Part shown: piece after piece, positions 1 to 8,817 of the stretch
How the letters are laid out: each line of letters opens with the position of its first letter
Numbering within the stretch: position 1 is the stretch's first letter
DNA from: Lysinibacillus pakistanensis
GTDB lineage: Bacteria > Bacillota > Bacilli > Bacillales_A > Planococcaceae
Assembly (NCBI RefSeq): GCF_030123245.1
Contig: NZ_CP126101.1
Location: 1,734,501-1,798,500, forward strand
Length of the DNA stretch: 64,000 nt
Reading direction: 5' to 3'
The notes under the pieces: generated by a model
What the model saw: only the letters and a program-made list of their open reading frames with translations
Told to the model about the DNA's origin: nothing
The model's database searches: none
Program-made: the position numbers and the translations under genes

Positions 1-43
1 GGATAGAATCCCAAAACCGATGGATAGAGCCTTTAACGCGTAG
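1..43 (+). CDS. Possible 3' end of the gene upstream of ribE (ribD expected)
   Basis: One frame is open from base 2 and ends in TAG at 41-43, 19 bases before the ribE start. In Bacillales the gene before ribE is normally ribD (deaminase/reductase), so this may be its last 13 codons. The stretch is far too short to identify by sequence, and another frame is also open through to ribE. Position is the only support. Confidence 0.25.
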   Translation, partial: DRIPKPMDRAFNA

Positions 44-62
44 AAAGAAAGTAGGTGGAAAA

Positions 63-701
63 ATGTTTACAGGGATTATTGAGGATATTGGCACAGTGAA
101 AACCTTGCAAACAGATCAGCAAAGTATGAAAATAACGATTCTTTCAGCAAAAATGATAGAGGATGTAAAGCTCGGAGACAGTATAGCTGTCAATGGCGTT
201 TGTTTAACAGTGACAAATTTTACGGATCAAGAGCTAACGATGGATGTCATGCCAGAAACGGTGAAGGCAACAAATTTGCAGCAGCTTGCTGTAGGAGACC
301 CAGTTAACTTAGAGCGTGCCATGCCTGCAAATGGAAGATTTGGTGGCCATTTTGTAGCAGGGCATGTGGATGGAGTAGGGAAAATAGTACGTAAACGACC
401 ATTAGCAAACGCAGTTTATATCGATATTGAGCTATCCGAGGATTTAACAAACTATTGTATTCCAAAAGGCTCCATTACGATTGATGGTACGAGCTTAACG
501 CTTTTTCACGTTGAGCAAAAAAGTGTCACAGTATCACTGATACCACACACGTATAAAGAAACTATTTTAGGTATGAAGAAAATTGGCGCTCCAGTGAATA
601 TTGAAACGGATTTAGTTGGAAAATACATTTTGCACCAGCTAAAGCATAGTCAGGAAGCACCAACTATTACGAGAGACTTTTTAGCACAAAACGGATTTTA
701 A
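63..701 (+). CDS. ribE: Riboflavin synthase, alpha chain
   Basis: Riboflavin synthase dismutates two molecules of 6,7-dimethyl-8-ribityllumazine into riboflavin and the pyrimidine precursor, the last step of the pathway, in the cytosol. The 212-residue protein has the usual length and starts with the family hallmark MFTGIIE. It shows the internal duplication of the lumazine-binding fold: the N half carries VNGVCLTV and the C half the matching IDGTSLTL. The ATG follows the ribosome site GTAGGTGG. It is first in a compact series with ribB and ribH, and any FMN riboswitch would lie before the window. The assignment is secure. Confidence 0.95.
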   Translation: MFTGIIEDIGTVKTLQTDQQSMKITILSAKMIEDVKLGDSIAVNGVCLTVTNFTDQELTMDVMPETVKATNLQQLAVGDPVNLERAMPANGRFGGHFVAGHVDGVGKIVRKRPLANAVYIDIELSEDLTNYCIPKGSITIDGTSLTLFHVEQKSVTVSLIPHTYKETILGMKKIGAPVNIETDLVGKYILHQLKHSQEAPTITRDFLAQNGF

Positions 702-724
702 CAAAAAGTGAGGAGGTGCCAATA

Positions 725-1342
725 TTGCTGCATACAATTGAAGAAGCAATAGAGGATTTAAAACAGGGCAAGATGATTATTGTAGTAGACGATGAGGATC
801 GAGAAAATGAAGGAGATTTATTGGCTTTAGCAGAGTATATGACACCTGATACGATAAACTTTATGGCGACATATGGAAGAGGACTTATTTGCACACCAAT
901 TACACAGCAGCTCGCACAAAAATTAGCCTTACAACCGATGGTAAGTAATAATACAGACAATCATCAAACAGCATTTACCGTTAGTATCGACTATATGGAT
1001 ACAACGACAGGAATAAGCGCCTTTGAACGCGCAATGACAATTAAAAAAATGATTGAACCACAAGCGAAGGCAAATGATTTTCGTAGACCAGGCCATGTAT
1101 TTCCGCTAATCGCAAAGGAGAATGGTGTGTTAGAGCGTAGGGGTCACACTGAAGCAACCATTGATTTAGCTAAGCTTTGCCACAGTATCCCCGCAGGCAT
1201 TATTTGTGAAATTATGGGGGACGATGGAAAAATGCTACGCTTCAATGAACTAGTCAACTATGCAGCGCATCATCAGCTAAAAATAATTTCAATTGAAGAA
1301 TTGGCGTTATATCGCCAGCAAAATCTCAAAATGACAATTTAA
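725..1342 (+). CDS. ribB: 3,4-dihydroxy-2-butanone-4-phosphate synthase, stand-alone
   Basis: This enzyme makes 3,4-dihydroxy-2-butanone 4-phosphate and formate from ribulose 5-phosphate, supplying the four-carbon unit for lumazine. The acidic metal and substrate loop [10 protein letters not shown], the RPGHVFPL segment and RRGHTEA are present. In B. subtilis this domain is fused to GTP cyclohydrolase II (RibBA, about 400 residues). Here the protein stops at about 205 residues, just where the second domain would begin, and ribH follows 17 bases later. A GTG at 716 would overlap the AGGAGG at 711-716, so the TTG at 725 with normal spacing is the more likely start. Confidence 0.9.
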   Translation: MLHTIEEAIEDLKQGKMIIVVDDEDRENEGDLLALAEYMTPDTINFMATYGRGLICTPITQQLAQKLALQPMVSNNTDNHQTAFTVSIDYMDTTTGISAFERAMTIKKMIEPQAKANDFRRPGHVFPLIAKENGVLERRGHTEATIDLAKLCHSIPAGIICEIMGDDGKMLRFNELVNYAAHHQLKIISIEELALYRQQNLKMTI

Positions 1343-1359
1343 AAAAGGAGAATTTAGAA

Positions 1360-1827
1360 ATGGGTAAAACATTTGAAGCACAATTAATTGGTACAGACTT
1401 AAAAATTGCTATCGTAGTAGGTCGATTCAATGAATTTATAACAAGTAAGTTATTAGACGGAGCCCTCGATGGTTTAAAGCGTCACGGTGTAGATGAGGAC
1501 TTTATTGATGTAGCATGGGTTCCTGGTGCATTTGAGGTTCCATTTATTGCAAAACAGCTTGCAGAAACAAAGAAATACGATGCTATCATTGGTTTAGGAA
1601 CAGTGATCCGTGGCTCGACAACACATTATGACTATGTATGCAATGAATCGGCAAAAGGAATCGCCAACGTATCATTAACAACAGATGTACCTGTCATTTT
1701 TGGCATTGTGACAACTGAAAATATTGAGCAAGCTATTGAGCGTGCAGGTACAAAATCAGGCAATAAAGGCTATGATTCCGCAATGTCTGCTATCGAAATG
1801 GCGAATTTAAAGAGAATGATTGGCTAA
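1360..1827 (+). CDS. ribH: 6,7-dimethyl-8-ribityllumazine synthase
   Basis: Lumazine synthase condenses 5-amino-6-ribitylamino-uracil with dihydroxybutanone phosphate. Family members form a 60-subunit capsid that can enclose riboflavin synthase. The 155 residues are full length. Visible family marks are [10 protein letters not shown] near the N terminus, [24 protein letters not shown] (with the catalytic His region), and the GNKGYDSA tail segment. The ATG follows AAAAGGAG. It is the last gene of the riboflavin series. No strong terminator was recognised in the 120 bases that follow. Confidence 0.95.
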   Translation: MGKTFEAQLIGTDLKIAIVVGRFNEFITSKLLDGALDGLKRHGVDEDFIDVAWVPGAFEVPFIAKQLAETKKYDAIIGLGTVIRGSTTHYDYVCNESAKGIANVSLTTDVPVIFGIVTTENIEQAIERAGTKSGNKGYDSAMSAIEMANLKRMIG

Positions 1828-1953
1828 AACAAAGTTTGAATTTATCTAAAGTATCTTATCTGTAAAACCTGAATATTTTAAACAAGCATGGGGAAAATAT
1901 TGTGTAAGTATATGGATGCATGTACGAATCTGGAGCTGACTCAGTAGGAGATG

Positions 1954-3414
1954 ATGAGTATTCAAATGGAACAAATCATAAATTTGCAAACTTTGAAGGC
2001 ACTATTTCAACGCTCTGCTGATGTGATTTTTCAAAGGTATATAATGCAGCAACATGCGGTACATGTTATTTATTGTGATGCGATGATTAATGAACAATTA
2101 CTACAAACCGTTATTGTTCAAGAGCTCCAATCGATGCTAAAAAAAATTTCAGGTGATTTATTAGAGGAAGATATTTTAAATCATCTACACATTCCTCATT
2201 TAAAAAATATCTCTGAAAAAGAGGACATCATTACAAAAGTTTATAAAGGATATGTGCTGCTGTATTTTGAAGATGAACAATTAATATTTACAAGTTATAT
2301 TCCTAAAAAGCCAAATCGAGAGCCTAGAGAAACAGCTCTCGAATTAGTTATAAAGGGTCCAAGAGACGATTTTATTGAGGATATCGATATTAATATTGCT
2401 TTATTACGAAAACGATTACCTACAAATTCGTTAAGTGTTGAAACATATGAAATCGGCAAACGTTCTAAAACAACTGTAGCAATTCTTTATATGGATGATA
2501 TTGTTAATAAAAAAATGCTAGAGGACATCAAAGTACATCTTAAAAAAGTAGATACGGATATTGTATTTAGTGGAGATATTTTAATGGAGAGAATCGAGCA
2601 AAGTGCAAAAATTCTTCCGAGACATGATTATACAGGTCGTCCTGATTTTGCTTTACAGGCCTTAATTAACGGTAGAATTGTGATAATGGTGGATGGGGTC
2701 ACTTATGCCATTATTACGCCAGCTAACGTGCTGCTAGTATTTAAATCAGGCGAGGATTATTATTTTCCGATTATTGTTAGTTCAATGGAAAGACTACTAC
2801 GAATTGTTGGCATATTAATTAGTGTGCTTTTACCAGGCTTTTGGCTAGCACTTACGACTTATCATCAAAATCAATTACCGTTGATTCTTTTAGCAACAGT
2901 TGTACAATCAAGGACAGGGCTTCCATTTCCTACGATTCTAGAAATACTACTAATGGTATTTATGTTTGAAATGTTCCGTGAGGCCAATATGCGTCTTCCT
3001 AGTATCATTAGTGGATCCATGAGTGTCGTTGGAGGTCTAATCATTGGAGATGCAGCGATTAAAGCTGGTATTACAAGTCCTCCAATGATAGTTGTGATTG
3101 CTATTTCGAGTATCGCAGCCTATACACTTGTCAATCAATCCTTTGTCACGGCAATGAGTATATTTCGCATTATCATTATATTAGCATCAGCATTTTTCGG
3201 CTTGTATGGCTTCTTTATAGCAATTTTTTTCATTCTTCTATATACAGCAAATTTGCGAGTCCTTGGCATTCCATACTTAAATTTAGGAGCAGATTTAAAT
3301 TGGCAGGATATGAAAAAATCTTTATTGAGATTATCTCCTAAAGGCTATGGTAAACGTCCAGCATTTTTAAATGTGCAGGATAAAACAAGAACATCCCATA
3401 AAAGAAAAAAATAG
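1954..3414 (+). CDS. GerA-family spore germination receptor, A subunit (orphan)
   Basis: A subunits of GerA-type receptors sit in the inner spore membrane and take part in sensing germinants together with B and C subunits. The protein (about 486 residues) has a soluble N-terminal half with family words such as GDILMERIEQ and PRHDYTGRPD (PF03323). Several hydrophobic helices follow from about residue 280, then a basic cytosolic tail. No B (permease) or C (lipoprotein) gene follows; the next gene is unrelated and a terminator lies between. The start is uncertain: TAGGAG ends at 1950, so ATGs at 1951, 1954 and 1966 are all possible. Which receptor it belongs to cannot be told. Confidence 0.88.
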   Translation: MSIQMEQIINLQTLKALFQRSADVIFQRYIMQQHAVHVIYCDAMINEQLLQTVIVQELQSMLKKISGDLLEEDILNHLHIPHLKNISEKEDIITKVYKGYVLLYFEDEQLIFTSYIPKKPNREPRETALELVIKGPRDDFIEDIDINIALLRKRLPTNSLSVETYEIGKRSKTTVAILYMDDIVNKKMLEDIKVHLKKVDTDIVFSGDILMERIEQSAKILPRHDYTGRPDFALQALINGRIVIMVDGVTYAIITPANVLLVFKSGEDYYFPIIVSSMERLLRIVGILISVLLPGFWLALTTYHQNQLPLILLATVVQSRTGLPFPTILEILLMVFMFEMFREANMRLPSIISGSMSVVGGLIIGDAAIKAGITSPPMIVVIAISSIAAYTLVNQSFVTAMSIFRIIIILASAFFGLYGFFIAIFFILLYTANLRVLGIPYLNLGADLNWQDMKKSLLRLSPKGYGKRPAFLNVQDKTRTSHKRKK

Positions 3415-3450
3415 GACTAGGTATAAGCTGGCTGTACCTAGTTCTTTTCT
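3414..3450 (+). terminator. Terminator after the germination gene
   Basis: An 8-bp perfect stem (ACTAGGTA / TACCTAGT, extendable by a G:U pair) closes a loop of about 11 bases. TTCTTTTCTTTG follows. The hairpin begins at the stop codon of the gerA-type gene. Confidence 0.7.
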
Positions 3451-3532
3451 TTGTTTCCATAAACCATTTCCTTGACCTTCTATTTACTTGAAGCTTTATA
3501 ATTTTGAAAAATGAGTTGATAAGGGAGAGAAA

Positions 3533-4564
3533 ATGAACATGACAGGTTATGAAGAGCTAGTCGTTAAAGTTGAAGATGTGAAAGGTAGCTACTACCAAAT
3601 TGGTTTACAGCAAAGCAAAGGGCTATTATCTTTATTGCAAATGCAAAAAGATGCTTTATTGCACTTAACCAGGTCTACTAATACTCAAATAGCGAAACAA
3701 CTTTTACAGAAACATTGTCCACAGCTTATCAATGAAATGGAGGGCTTGAGTGCTGGTACAGCTCTATCGTTAGACACTGTGCTCAGATTGTACAGTGGCT
3801 ACACTATTACTTTTCCGGAGATGGGCTGTACAGCATTTATGCGTGATGGGATGTATGTCCGTAATTATGATTTCAGTCCAGCTTTGTATGATGCTAGGCT
3901 TGTTTTCTCTAATCCAGAGAATGGTTATGCAAGTATCGGGTTCAGTCAGCAAATTATTGGTAGACTGGATGGGATGAATGAATACGGGTTAGTAGTTGGG
4001 CTGCATTTTGTTAATCATGAGCACTCCGAAGAAGGCTTTATCGCCTCTACAATTATTCGTATACTATTAGAGCAATGTAAAACAATTGAAGAGGCGTGTA
4101 TGCTAATAAAGGAAATTCCACATGGTTACTGCTATAATTATTCTATGACAGATTGTAGTGGGAGAGCCATTGTAGTCGAAGCCTCTCCACAGAAGCAAGT
4201 AATCAAGCGGGAAAATTCTTTCATTTGTACAAATCATTTTGAATCTAAACAATTAATTGAAAAAAATAAGAAAATGATAGAAGGCTCTATTCATAGAAAG
4301 CAATTTTTAACGAAACTACTGAAGGAAGAACTAACGACAACAGCCCTCTATCAACATTTTAACACTGAAAATTCACCATTATTTTATCATAATTATCAAG
4401 AATACTTTGGCACATTACATACGATTATTTATCAACCGAAAACATTAGAGATTCTTGTTGGGATAGGTGGAAATGCGCAACCAACAGCATTTTCATTTAA
4501 AGAATACTTGGAGGGAGCACTAATGCTTCCAAAAGAGATAAAGGGCATCATCTATACAAATTAA
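3533..4564 (+). CDS. C45-family Ntn hydrolase (acyl-CoA:6-APA acyltransferase-like)
   Basis: Members of this Ntn-hydrolase group cleave themselves before a cysteine, which then becomes the N-terminal nucleophile that hydrolyses or transfers acyl groups on amides. Near residue 100 the sequence has MGCTAF, a candidate for the cleaved Cys. It is followed by the RNYDFSP strand and later DGMNEYGLVVG and TDCSGRAIVVEASP, all typical of the C45/linear amide hydrolase fold. The 343 residues fit the family. The ATG follows AAGGGAG. It is monocistronic between two terminators. The natural substrate is unknown, and a penicillin-related role should not be assumed from the family name. Confidence 0.8.
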   Translation: MNMTGYEELVVKVEDVKGSYYQIGLQQSKGLLSLLQMQKDALLHLTRSTNTQIAKQLLQKHCPQLINEMEGLSAGTALSLDTVLRLYSGYTITFPEMGCTAFMRDGMYVRNYDFSPALYDARLVFSNPENGYASIGFSQQIIGRLDGMNEYGLVVGLHFVNHEHSEEGFIASTIIRILLEQCKTIEEACMLIKEIPHGYCYNYSMTDCSGRAIVVEASPQKQVIKRENSFICTNHFESKQLIEKNKKMIEGSIHRKQFLTKLLKEELTTTALYQHFNTENSPLFYHNYQEYFGTLHTIIYQPKTLEILVGIGGNAQPTAFSFKEYLEGALMLPKEIKGIIYTN

Positions 4565-4603
4565 AAAAGTTGAGCTGTGTGTAAAAATCATACATGCTTT
4601 CGA

Positions 4604-4638
4604 AAAAGGAGGTAGCTTCCATGCTACTCTCTTTTTTT
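4604..4638 (+). terminator. Terminator after the Ntn hydrolase
   Basis: Hairpin GGAGGTAGC / GCTACTCTC (with G:U pairs and one A-C mismatch) around a short loop, followed by seven T residues. The AAGGAGG in the left arm resembles a ribosome site but no sensible reading frame follows. Confidence 0.6.
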
Positions 4639-4872
4639 ACTTTGCTCTGCACTAAAAATAAAAATTGCTTTTATGATTTTGATAAAGTAGGATAAACAAG
4701 ACTATATTACTCTAAAGAAAAAAACAACAAACAATAAGAAGAAGTTTATTATAGTATAATGATTACGACTATTTACATATTTGTTTCTGTTGACATTAGC
4801 CACTATCAAAAAACTTGCTCCAGCTACATCATGTCATTATTCATTTCTAGAGATGAGGAAGTACCACTTAGT

Positions 4873-6180
4873 ATGAAAAACCGAAAATTAAAACTAATCC
4901 TAATCCTATCAACTATTTTATTACTACTGTTTACAAGTTTAAATATCTTTACATCTTATATTAAGATGAAAAAAACGGTGGAAGAATCTATTGCGAACCA
5001 AAGCCTTGAAGCTGCTATTTCGATTGCATCCTCTATTGACGTGGATGCGTACCAACAATTTATAAATAATCCAGAAAAGAACGATTATTATTGGGAATTA
5101 CGAAGCTATTTAAATGATGCGAGAATTAAACTTGGAGCATTATTTGTTTATACCTTAAAGGTAGATAATCCTAAGGTATCACATGCCATGATTATGGGGA
5201 TGCCTAGCGAAATAACAGAAGGCTTTGATATTGGTGAAGTCTGTACGGTTCCTGAACGGCAAGTACAACGGGCTTATAAGGGAGAAACATTTGTAACAGA
5301 GGTAATACCAGATTCTGTACATGGTTCTTACCTTTCAGTTGGAGCACCAATTAGAGATAAAACTGGTACTATCATCGCCTATCTTGGCATTGATATAAGT
5401 GCAGATACACTGAATGGTATTAAAGGAAAAGTAATTGAGGACAATCTCTTTATCTTTATTTTTAATGGCGTATTAATTTTAATCGTCATTGGTTCATTTT
5501 TATTTTTACAAAGATGGTATCAAAAAGAGGTTGCCAAAGAGGTTGGAGCTACTGAGGATACCTATCAAGCTGAAATAAAGACCTTAATTACCTCTGTCTC
5601 CTCTCTAAGACACGATTTTACCAATCATATACAAGTATTGCATGGACTACTTCAGCTAGATAAACCTGAGCAGGCTAAACAATATTTATCCTCATTGTCG
5701 AAAGAGGTGCAGGCGATTAAGTCACTGAAGTTAAATATTAATCATCCTGGCTTATCAATTTTATTGCAAACGAAAAAATTAACAGCGCAAAATCATAATA
5801 TTGATATGGATTTCACCATTTCACAGAATGATTTTCATAAAATAAAGACCACGGATTTAATTAAAATTTTATCAAACTTAATTGATAATGCCATTGATGC
5901 GGCAACCGAATTACCAGAGGGGCAACGGAGAATAACCATTTGTTGTAATGCAGATGATTTGTACTATGAATTTAAAGTTACCAATACCGGACCAAATATT
6001 TTAGATGCTTGTCAAATATTTAAGCAAGGATTTTCCACTAAAAAACAAGAAAATGGGAAAATAAGAGGGCAGGGCTTATTTATTGTTAATGAAATTGTCC
6101 ATAAATATAATGGGCAAATTTCGATTGATTCATCCAAACATTTAGAGACAACCGCCATTGTAAATATTCCAATAAAATAA
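4873..6180 (+). CDS. Orphan sensor histidine kinase with Spo0B-like dimerisation and GHKL ATPase domains
   Basis: This is a membrane sensor of the CitA/DcuS-related type. A first helix (about residues 9-28) is followed by an extracytoplasmic sensor region of about 150 residues, a second helix, and the alpha-helical phospho-acceptor region with RHDFTNHIQVLHGLL, where the first His is the probable phosphorylated residue. The ATPase has N-box NLIDNAIDAA and G-box GQGLFIVNEI. The start at 4873 is chosen because GAGGAAG precedes it and a membrane helix begins at once; the longer frame from 4759 lacks a ribosome site. No response regulator is adjacent, so its partner and signal are unknown. Confidence 0.82.
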   Translation: MKNRKLKLILILSTILLLLFTSLNIFTSYIKMKKTVEESIANQSLEAAISIASSIDVDAYQQFINNPEKNDYYWELRSYLNDARIKLGALFVYTLKVDNPKVSHAMIMGMPSEITEGFDIGEVCTVPERQVQRAYKGETFVTEVIPDSVHGSYLSVGAPIRDKTGTIIAYLGIDISADTLNGIKGKVIEDNLFIFIFNGVLILIVIGSFLFLQRWYQKEVAKEVGATEDTYQAEIKTLITSVSSLRHDFTNHIQVLHGLLQLDKPEQAKQYLSSLSKEVQAIKSLKLNINHPGLSILLQTKKLTAQNHNIDMDFTISQNDFHKIKTTDLIKILSNLIDNAIDAATELPEGQRRITICCNADDLYYEFKVTNTGPNILDACQIFKQGFSTKKQENGKIRGQGLFIVNEIVHKYNGQISIDSSKHLETTAIVNIPIK

Positions 6181-6186
6181 ACACCT

Positions 6187-6219
6187 AAGCTTCCTATATA
6201 AATTGTAGGAAGCTTTTTT
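6187..6219 (+). terminator. Terminator after the orphan kinase
   Basis: Perfect 10-bp stem AAGCTTCCTA / TAGGAAGCTT with a 9-base loop, continuing into a run of T. Confidence 0.9.
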
Positions 6220-6297
6220 GGCTATGTAGTAATCGTTTCTGACAGCTAATTCATATATTACTATGAAGCTAAATGGTATTATTAGGAGGAAAGAAAA

Positions 6298-6846
6298 TTG
6301 AATATATCAGATCTTGATTTATGGAGAAAGGGTGGATTCATTTTATATGCACGGCATGGAGAAGCAACGGTCGGTATAGATCAGCAAAATCTATGTTTTC
6401 AAGATTGTATGAGTCAGAGAAATTTATCTGAGGAAGGACGGAGGGAGGCCATATATTTTGGACAACTACTGAGGCATTGGCAAATCCCAGTTGCACCACC
6501 GATTATCGCAAGTCCTTTTTGCCGTACAATTGAGACGGCACAGCTTGCATTTCCAACAACATATATACAAATTGACCCTTTTTGGTTTGATATCTACTCT
6601 TTAGGTGGAAAAATCCCTCCAAATGAACAGACGAGAATACTGTCAAACTTACAGGCTGTATTAGAAAAGAAGCCTCCATTTCGAATGAATCAAGTGATTA
6701 TTGCCCATAGCTTTCCAGAAGGTATAGGGTTAGGCCATATTTCAAATATGGGGATGGTTGTTGTGAAGCCACTTGGTGCTGGAAATGGCTATGAAATTGT
6801 CAAAAAACTGACTTTGAAGAATTTAGCTCAACTTAATTACCAGTAA
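6298..6846 (+). CDS. Histidine phosphatase superfamily protein
   Basis: The N-terminal YARHGEA carries the RHG motif whose His is transiently phosphorylated in phosphoglycerate-mutase-like phosphatases. SPFCRTIETA gives the second conserved Arg, and IIAHSFPEG the C-terminal catalytic His. At 182 residues it is a minimal member of the superfamily. The start is a TTG preceded by AGGAGGAAAG. The following acetyltransferase begins 25 bases later, so the two may be co-transcribed. The substrate cannot be inferred. Confidence 0.78.
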   Translation: MNISDLDLWRKGGFILYARHGEATVGIDQQNLCFQDCMSQRNLSEEGRREAIYFGQLLRHWQIPVAPPIIASPFCRTIETAQLAFPTTYIQIDPFWFDIYSLGGKIPPNEQTRILSNLQAVLEKKPPFRMNQVIIAHSFPEGIGLGHISNMGMVVVKPLGAGNGYEIVKKLTLKNLAQLNYQ

Positions 6847-6870
6847 TTTTACTTTGAAATGAGGGAAAAT

Positions 6871-7719
6871 ATGAATATTAAAACACTTTCACAATGTACA
6901 TTAGAACAAGGACTACATGCTTGGAATAAAGGCTTTGAAGGGTATTTTGTCGAGATTGATATGAGCGAAGAGATGTTTTTAACTCGACTTGTGGGAGAAG
7001 GACTATCGTCAAAGCTGTCGATTGTTGCATTTGCAAATGGTGAACCAGTTGGCATTGTGATGAATGGTTTTAGACAAATTGATGGCAAGAAAACTTCTTG
7101 GAATGGAGGAACAGGTGTTTCTCCGAATTATCGTGGAAAGGGTGTCTCTCGAACTTTAATGGAAGAAACTATAGCCATCTATGAAAGAGAGCAAGTTGAA
7201 ATAGCAACACTTGAGGCTATTAAAGTGAATGAAGTAGCCATTGCTCTATATAAGAAATTTGGTTATGTCATTACAAATAACCTTCTCTTTTTAAGAGGAG
7301 ATTTTGAGGCGAAAGTTGACAAGCAAAGGTCATTTCAGGCCAACACGATAAGACCAGAGCAGCTTGCGCATTTACCCGTTTATAAGGAAGATGTTCCATG
7401 GCAATGTAGCTGGCAAAGCAATAAACAAGGGGAAGCGAAAGTTTTTTATAATGACGACCAGGAAGCTATAGGTTATCTATTATATAGAACGGTATGGAAT
7501 CAGGAGGGAGCAATTGACACAATTATTCTATACCAGTTAGAGCTATTAGAAAATGGTAAGGTGGAGGATATACCGTACTTCCTATCGACCATAACGGATG
7601 AAAAGGTAAAAATCACAGCAGTGAATTTTTTAGCAAGCAACCCAGCAACGGATTTTTTCATTAAAAATGGACTTGAAGTGACAACAGAGCAGGTACAGAT
7701 GAAGAAGTATTGGAGTTAA
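6871..7719 (+). CDS. GNAT-family N-acetyltransferase
   Basis: The acetyl-CoA binding motif A is visible as VSPNYRGKGVSRTLM, the pyrophosphate-binding Q/RxxGxG/A loop, followed by a strand with LEAIKVNEVAIALYKKFGY, typical of motif B in GNAT enzymes. The protein has about 282 residues. Its second half is a weaker repeat of the fold, as in two-domain GNATs. The ATG at 6871 is preferred over 6859 because GAGGGA lies between the two. Substrate unknown. It lies just after the histidine phosphatase and ends at a terminator. Confidence 0.8.
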   Translation: MNIKTLSQCTLEQGLHAWNKGFEGYFVEIDMSEEMFLTRLVGEGLSSKLSIVAFANGEPVGIVMNGFRQIDGKKTSWNGGTGVSPNYRGKGVSRTLMEETIAIYEREQVEIATLEAIKVNEVAIALYKKFGYVITNNLLFLRGDFEAKVDKQRSFQANTIRPEQLAHLPVYKEDVPWQCSWQSNKQGEAKVFYNDDQEAIGYLLYRTVWNQEGAIDTIILYQLELLENGKVEDIPYFLSTITDEKVKITAVNFLASNPATDFFIKNGLEVTTEQVQMKKYWS

Positions 7720-7732
7720 GAATGCATTGCAT

Positions 7733-7763
7733 AAAAACGTCTTAATTTAAAGGCGTTTTTTTG
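7733..7763 (+). terminator. Terminator after the acetyltransferase
   Basis: Hairpin AAAAACGTCTT / AAGGCGTTTTT (one G:U pair) with a 6-base AT loop, running into TTTTTTTG. Confidence 0.75.
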
Positions 7764-7790
7764 TTTTGAATTGCATATATATTAATGCAT

Positions 7791-7819
7791 TTGTATTAAT
7801 ATTCAGTTTTAGTTATAAT
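7791..7819 (+). promoter_or_regulatory. Sigma-A promoter for the transglutaminase-like gene
   Basis: TTGTAT (7791-7796), a 17-bp spacer and a consensus TATAAT (7814-7819). It lies inside the longest open frame, which argues that translation really begins downstream at 7844. Confidence 0.6.
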
Positions 7820-7843
7820 TATGCTAAAAGGAGAATAAGATTT

Positions 7844-8452
7844 ATGAGGCTAATTCCTGAAGCTACTGATTTTAAAGAATATTTACAAGAATTGGATGTT
7901 GTGGATTATAATCATCCAATTATTTATCAAAAAATTGGTGAGATTTTTGAGAACCAATCTTCAGAAATAGAAAAGGTGAAGGCAGCTTTTTTATTTGTTA
8001 GAGATAAAATATCTCACTCGTGGGACATTCAAAGTACAAATATTACTTGTAAAGCTTCAGAGGTTCTAACATATGGTGAGGGAATCTGTTACGCAAAGGC
8101 TAATTTATTAGCTGGGCTATTAAGGGGGGCAGGAATTCCAACTGGTTTTTGTTATCAACGATTAATGCTCTTTCATACCCCAGAGGAAGGTTATTGTCTC
8201 CATGCTTTAAATGGGGTTTATCTCAGGTCTTTAAATCGTTGGATTCGTTTAGATGCTCGTGGCAATAAACCAGGCGTTCAGGCTGAATTCTCTGTAAATG
8301 AGGAAATACTAGCCTTTTCAATAAACGAGAAGCTAGGAGAAAAAGATTATCCTATTATCTACACAGCACCCAATAAAAACACAATAGCTACTTTAAATGC
8401 ACATACAAATGCATTAGATATGTATATGCATCGATTACCTGATGTCTTATAA
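7844..8452 (+). CDS. Transglutaminase-like cysteine peptidase-fold protein
   Basis: The catalytic triad of the transglutaminase-like superfamily is readable: Cys in YGEGICYAKANLLAGLLR, His in CLHALNGVYL, and Asp in WIRLDARGN. At about 202 residues it is a small cytosolic single-domain member with no signal peptide. Many such bacterial proteins act as proteases or amidases rather than cross-linkers. The start at 7844 follows AAAAGGAG with normal spacing and lies after a clear promoter, so the upstream in-frame codons from 7766 are untranslated. It is monocistronic, and its specific substrate is unknown. Confidence 0.82.
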   Translation: MRLIPEATDFKEYLQELDVVDYNHPIIYQKIGEIFENQSSEIEKVKAAFLFVRDKISHSWDIQSTNITCKASEVLTYGEGICYAKANLLAGLLRGAGIPTGFCYQRLMLFHTPEEGYCLHALNGVYLRSLNRWIRLDARGNKPGVQAEFSVNEEILAFSINEKLGEKDYPIIYTAPNKNTIATLNAHTNALDMYMHRLPDVL

Positions 8453-8477
8453 AGATATTTAGCAGCACGTTATTCTG

Positions 8478-8506
8478 TTGTCAAGATTTGAGAATTCCAG
8501 TATACT
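8478..8506 (+). promoter_or_regulatory. Sigma-A promoter for the DUF2829/Tad2-like gene
   Basis: TTGTCA (8478-8483), exactly 17 bases, then TATACT (8501-8506). The gene starts 36 bases downstream, so it has its own strong promoter. Confidence 0.7.
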
Positions 8507-8541
8507 AGTTCGATAAAGAATGTTGAAAAAGGATGAATGGC

Positions 8542-8763
8542 ATGACGTTTGAAGAAATATTACCACGCTTAAAAGCAGGAGAAAAAGTAATCCGTAAGGG
8601 CTGGGGCGGTGCAGAATTGTATGTAAAGCTAGTTGGCAAAGAAGAGCATGAAGGCGAGACTTTAAATCCTTATTTTTTAATTAATGTACGGGGTGAAGGC
8701 TATACAATGTTTACACCGACAGTTTGTGATTTATTAGCTGAAGATTGGATCATTGTTGATTAA
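8542..8763 (+). CDS. DUF2829 (Tad2-like) small protein
   Basis: The 73-residue protein has the DUF2829 pattern: FEEILPRLKAGEKVIRKGWGG at the N terminus (an aromatic/Gly turn after a helix), a central hydrophobic strand, and the C-terminal signature DLLAEDWIIV. This family includes Tad2, phage proteins that bind the Thoeris signal molecule and block that defence. Relatives also occur outside recognisable prophages with unknown roles. Here it stands alone behind its own promoter and terminator with no phage genes around. The ATG at 8542 is chosen because AAAAAGGA overlaps the ATG at 8533. Family is fairly sure; anti-defence function is inference. Confidence 0.75.
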   Translation: MTFEEILPRLKAGEKVIRKGWGGAELYVKLVGKEEHEGETLNPYFLINVRGEGYTMFTPTVCDLLAEDWIIVD

Positions 8764-8766
8764 ATA

Positions 8767-8801
8767 AAGGAGTCCATCTCAACAGAGGTGGCTTCTTTTG
8801 T
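8767..8801 (+). terminator. Terminator after the DUF2829 gene
   Basis: Hairpin GAGTCCATCTC / GAGGTGGCTTC around AACA, with two G:U pairs and one mismatch, followed by TTTTGTTTT. It also lies in the leader of the next gene. Confidence 0.6.
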
Positions 8802-8817
8802 TTTGAGGAGAGATGTT

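Noticed and set aside
4759..4872. N-terminal extension of the orphan kinase from an upstream ATG
   Set aside because: No ribosome site before 4759, the ATG lies within an AT-rich promoter-like stretch, and a good site precedes the ATG at 4873 where the membrane helix begins.
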